6,565 nt of DNA from Sphingomicrobium sp. GTDB lineage: Bacteria; Pseudomonadota; Alphaproteobacteria; Sphingomonadales; Sphingomonadaceae. Under the pieces are notes generated by a model. That model saw only the letters and a list, made by a program, of their open reading frames with translations, ran no database searches and was not told the origin of the DNA. The position numbers were made by a program, and so were the translations under genes. Location of the stretch: assembly GCA_030146725.1 (NCBI GenBank), contig JASLBJ010000183.1, forward strand, positions 1 to 6,565, written 5' to 3'. Positions 6,200-6,565 of this stretch are shown here, one piece after another. Within the stretch, counting starts at the first letter, position 1, and every line of letters begins with the position of its first letter.

Positions 6200-6247
6200 G
6201 TCGGACCGGCAATCCATGGCCGTACCGGTGCGCTGCGGCAAGAGGGG

Positions 6248-6565
<318 letters not shown>

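Noticed and set aside
6188..6240. Longer peptidase start giving 18 extra residues (MPQRTGTAMDCRSDGS...)
   Set aside because: It would put a charged stretch before the signal peptide, and no binding site precedes it. The ATG at 6185-6187 has GGGAG at a good distance.
6188..6247. Possible terminator in the 60-base ligA/peptidase gap (ACCGG...CCGGT pair)
   Set aside because: The inverted pair has only 5 bp, a 15-base loop and no T run, so I see no termination signal.

Overview
The window is GC-rich, compact, conventionally coding DNA. Gene content, protein style and the order sdhC-sdhD-sdhA point to an alphaproteobacterium, most likely of the Sphingomonadales. That placement rests on recognising protein families, not on a search. 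I see no tRNA or rRNA, insertion sequence, CRISPR array, phage gene or other sign of recent transfer.

Region 1 (1-917, minus strand) is the start of the succinate dehydrogenase (complex II) operon. sdhC and sdhD encode the two small cytochrome b membrane anchors, and the first 44 codons of sdhA, the FAD-binding catalytic subunit, follow. The genes overlap by 4 bases at each junction, and each internal start has a perfect GGAGG six bases upstream. sdhA appears to start with TTG.

Region 2 (918-1108) is a 191-base divergent intergenic region between sdhC and a chemoreceptor gene. It holds candidate promoters in both directions, a near-consensus CtrA-type box (CTAA-N7-TTAAC), an exact 10-bp direct repeat and a loose dyad.

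Region 3 (1109-4107, plus strand) has three genes in one direction. The first is a soluble methyl-accepting chemotaxis protein with a divergent, possibly heme-less, globin-like sensor domain. The second is a short-chain dehydrogenase/reductase (SDR). The third is prmA, the ribosomal protein L11 methyltransferase, whose GTG start overlaps the SDR stop. A six-codon mini-ORF with a good ribosome binding site, and a hairpin, sit just before the SDR start, which has no clear binding site of its own.

Region 4 (4025-6565, minus strand) holds the 3' end of ligA (NAD-dependent DNA ligase, C-terminal BRCT domain) followed by an oligopeptidase B-type S9 serine peptidase with a signal peptide. The peptidase gene converges on prmA and the two coding regions overlap tail to tail by 83 bases.

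Most of the window is housekeeping: respiration, ribosome modification, DNA ligation and peptide turnover. I found no convincing new multi-gene system. The points most worth a second look are the chemoreceptor's degenerate sensor domain and its possible CtrA control, the mini-ORF leader of the SDR gene, and the convergent overlap.
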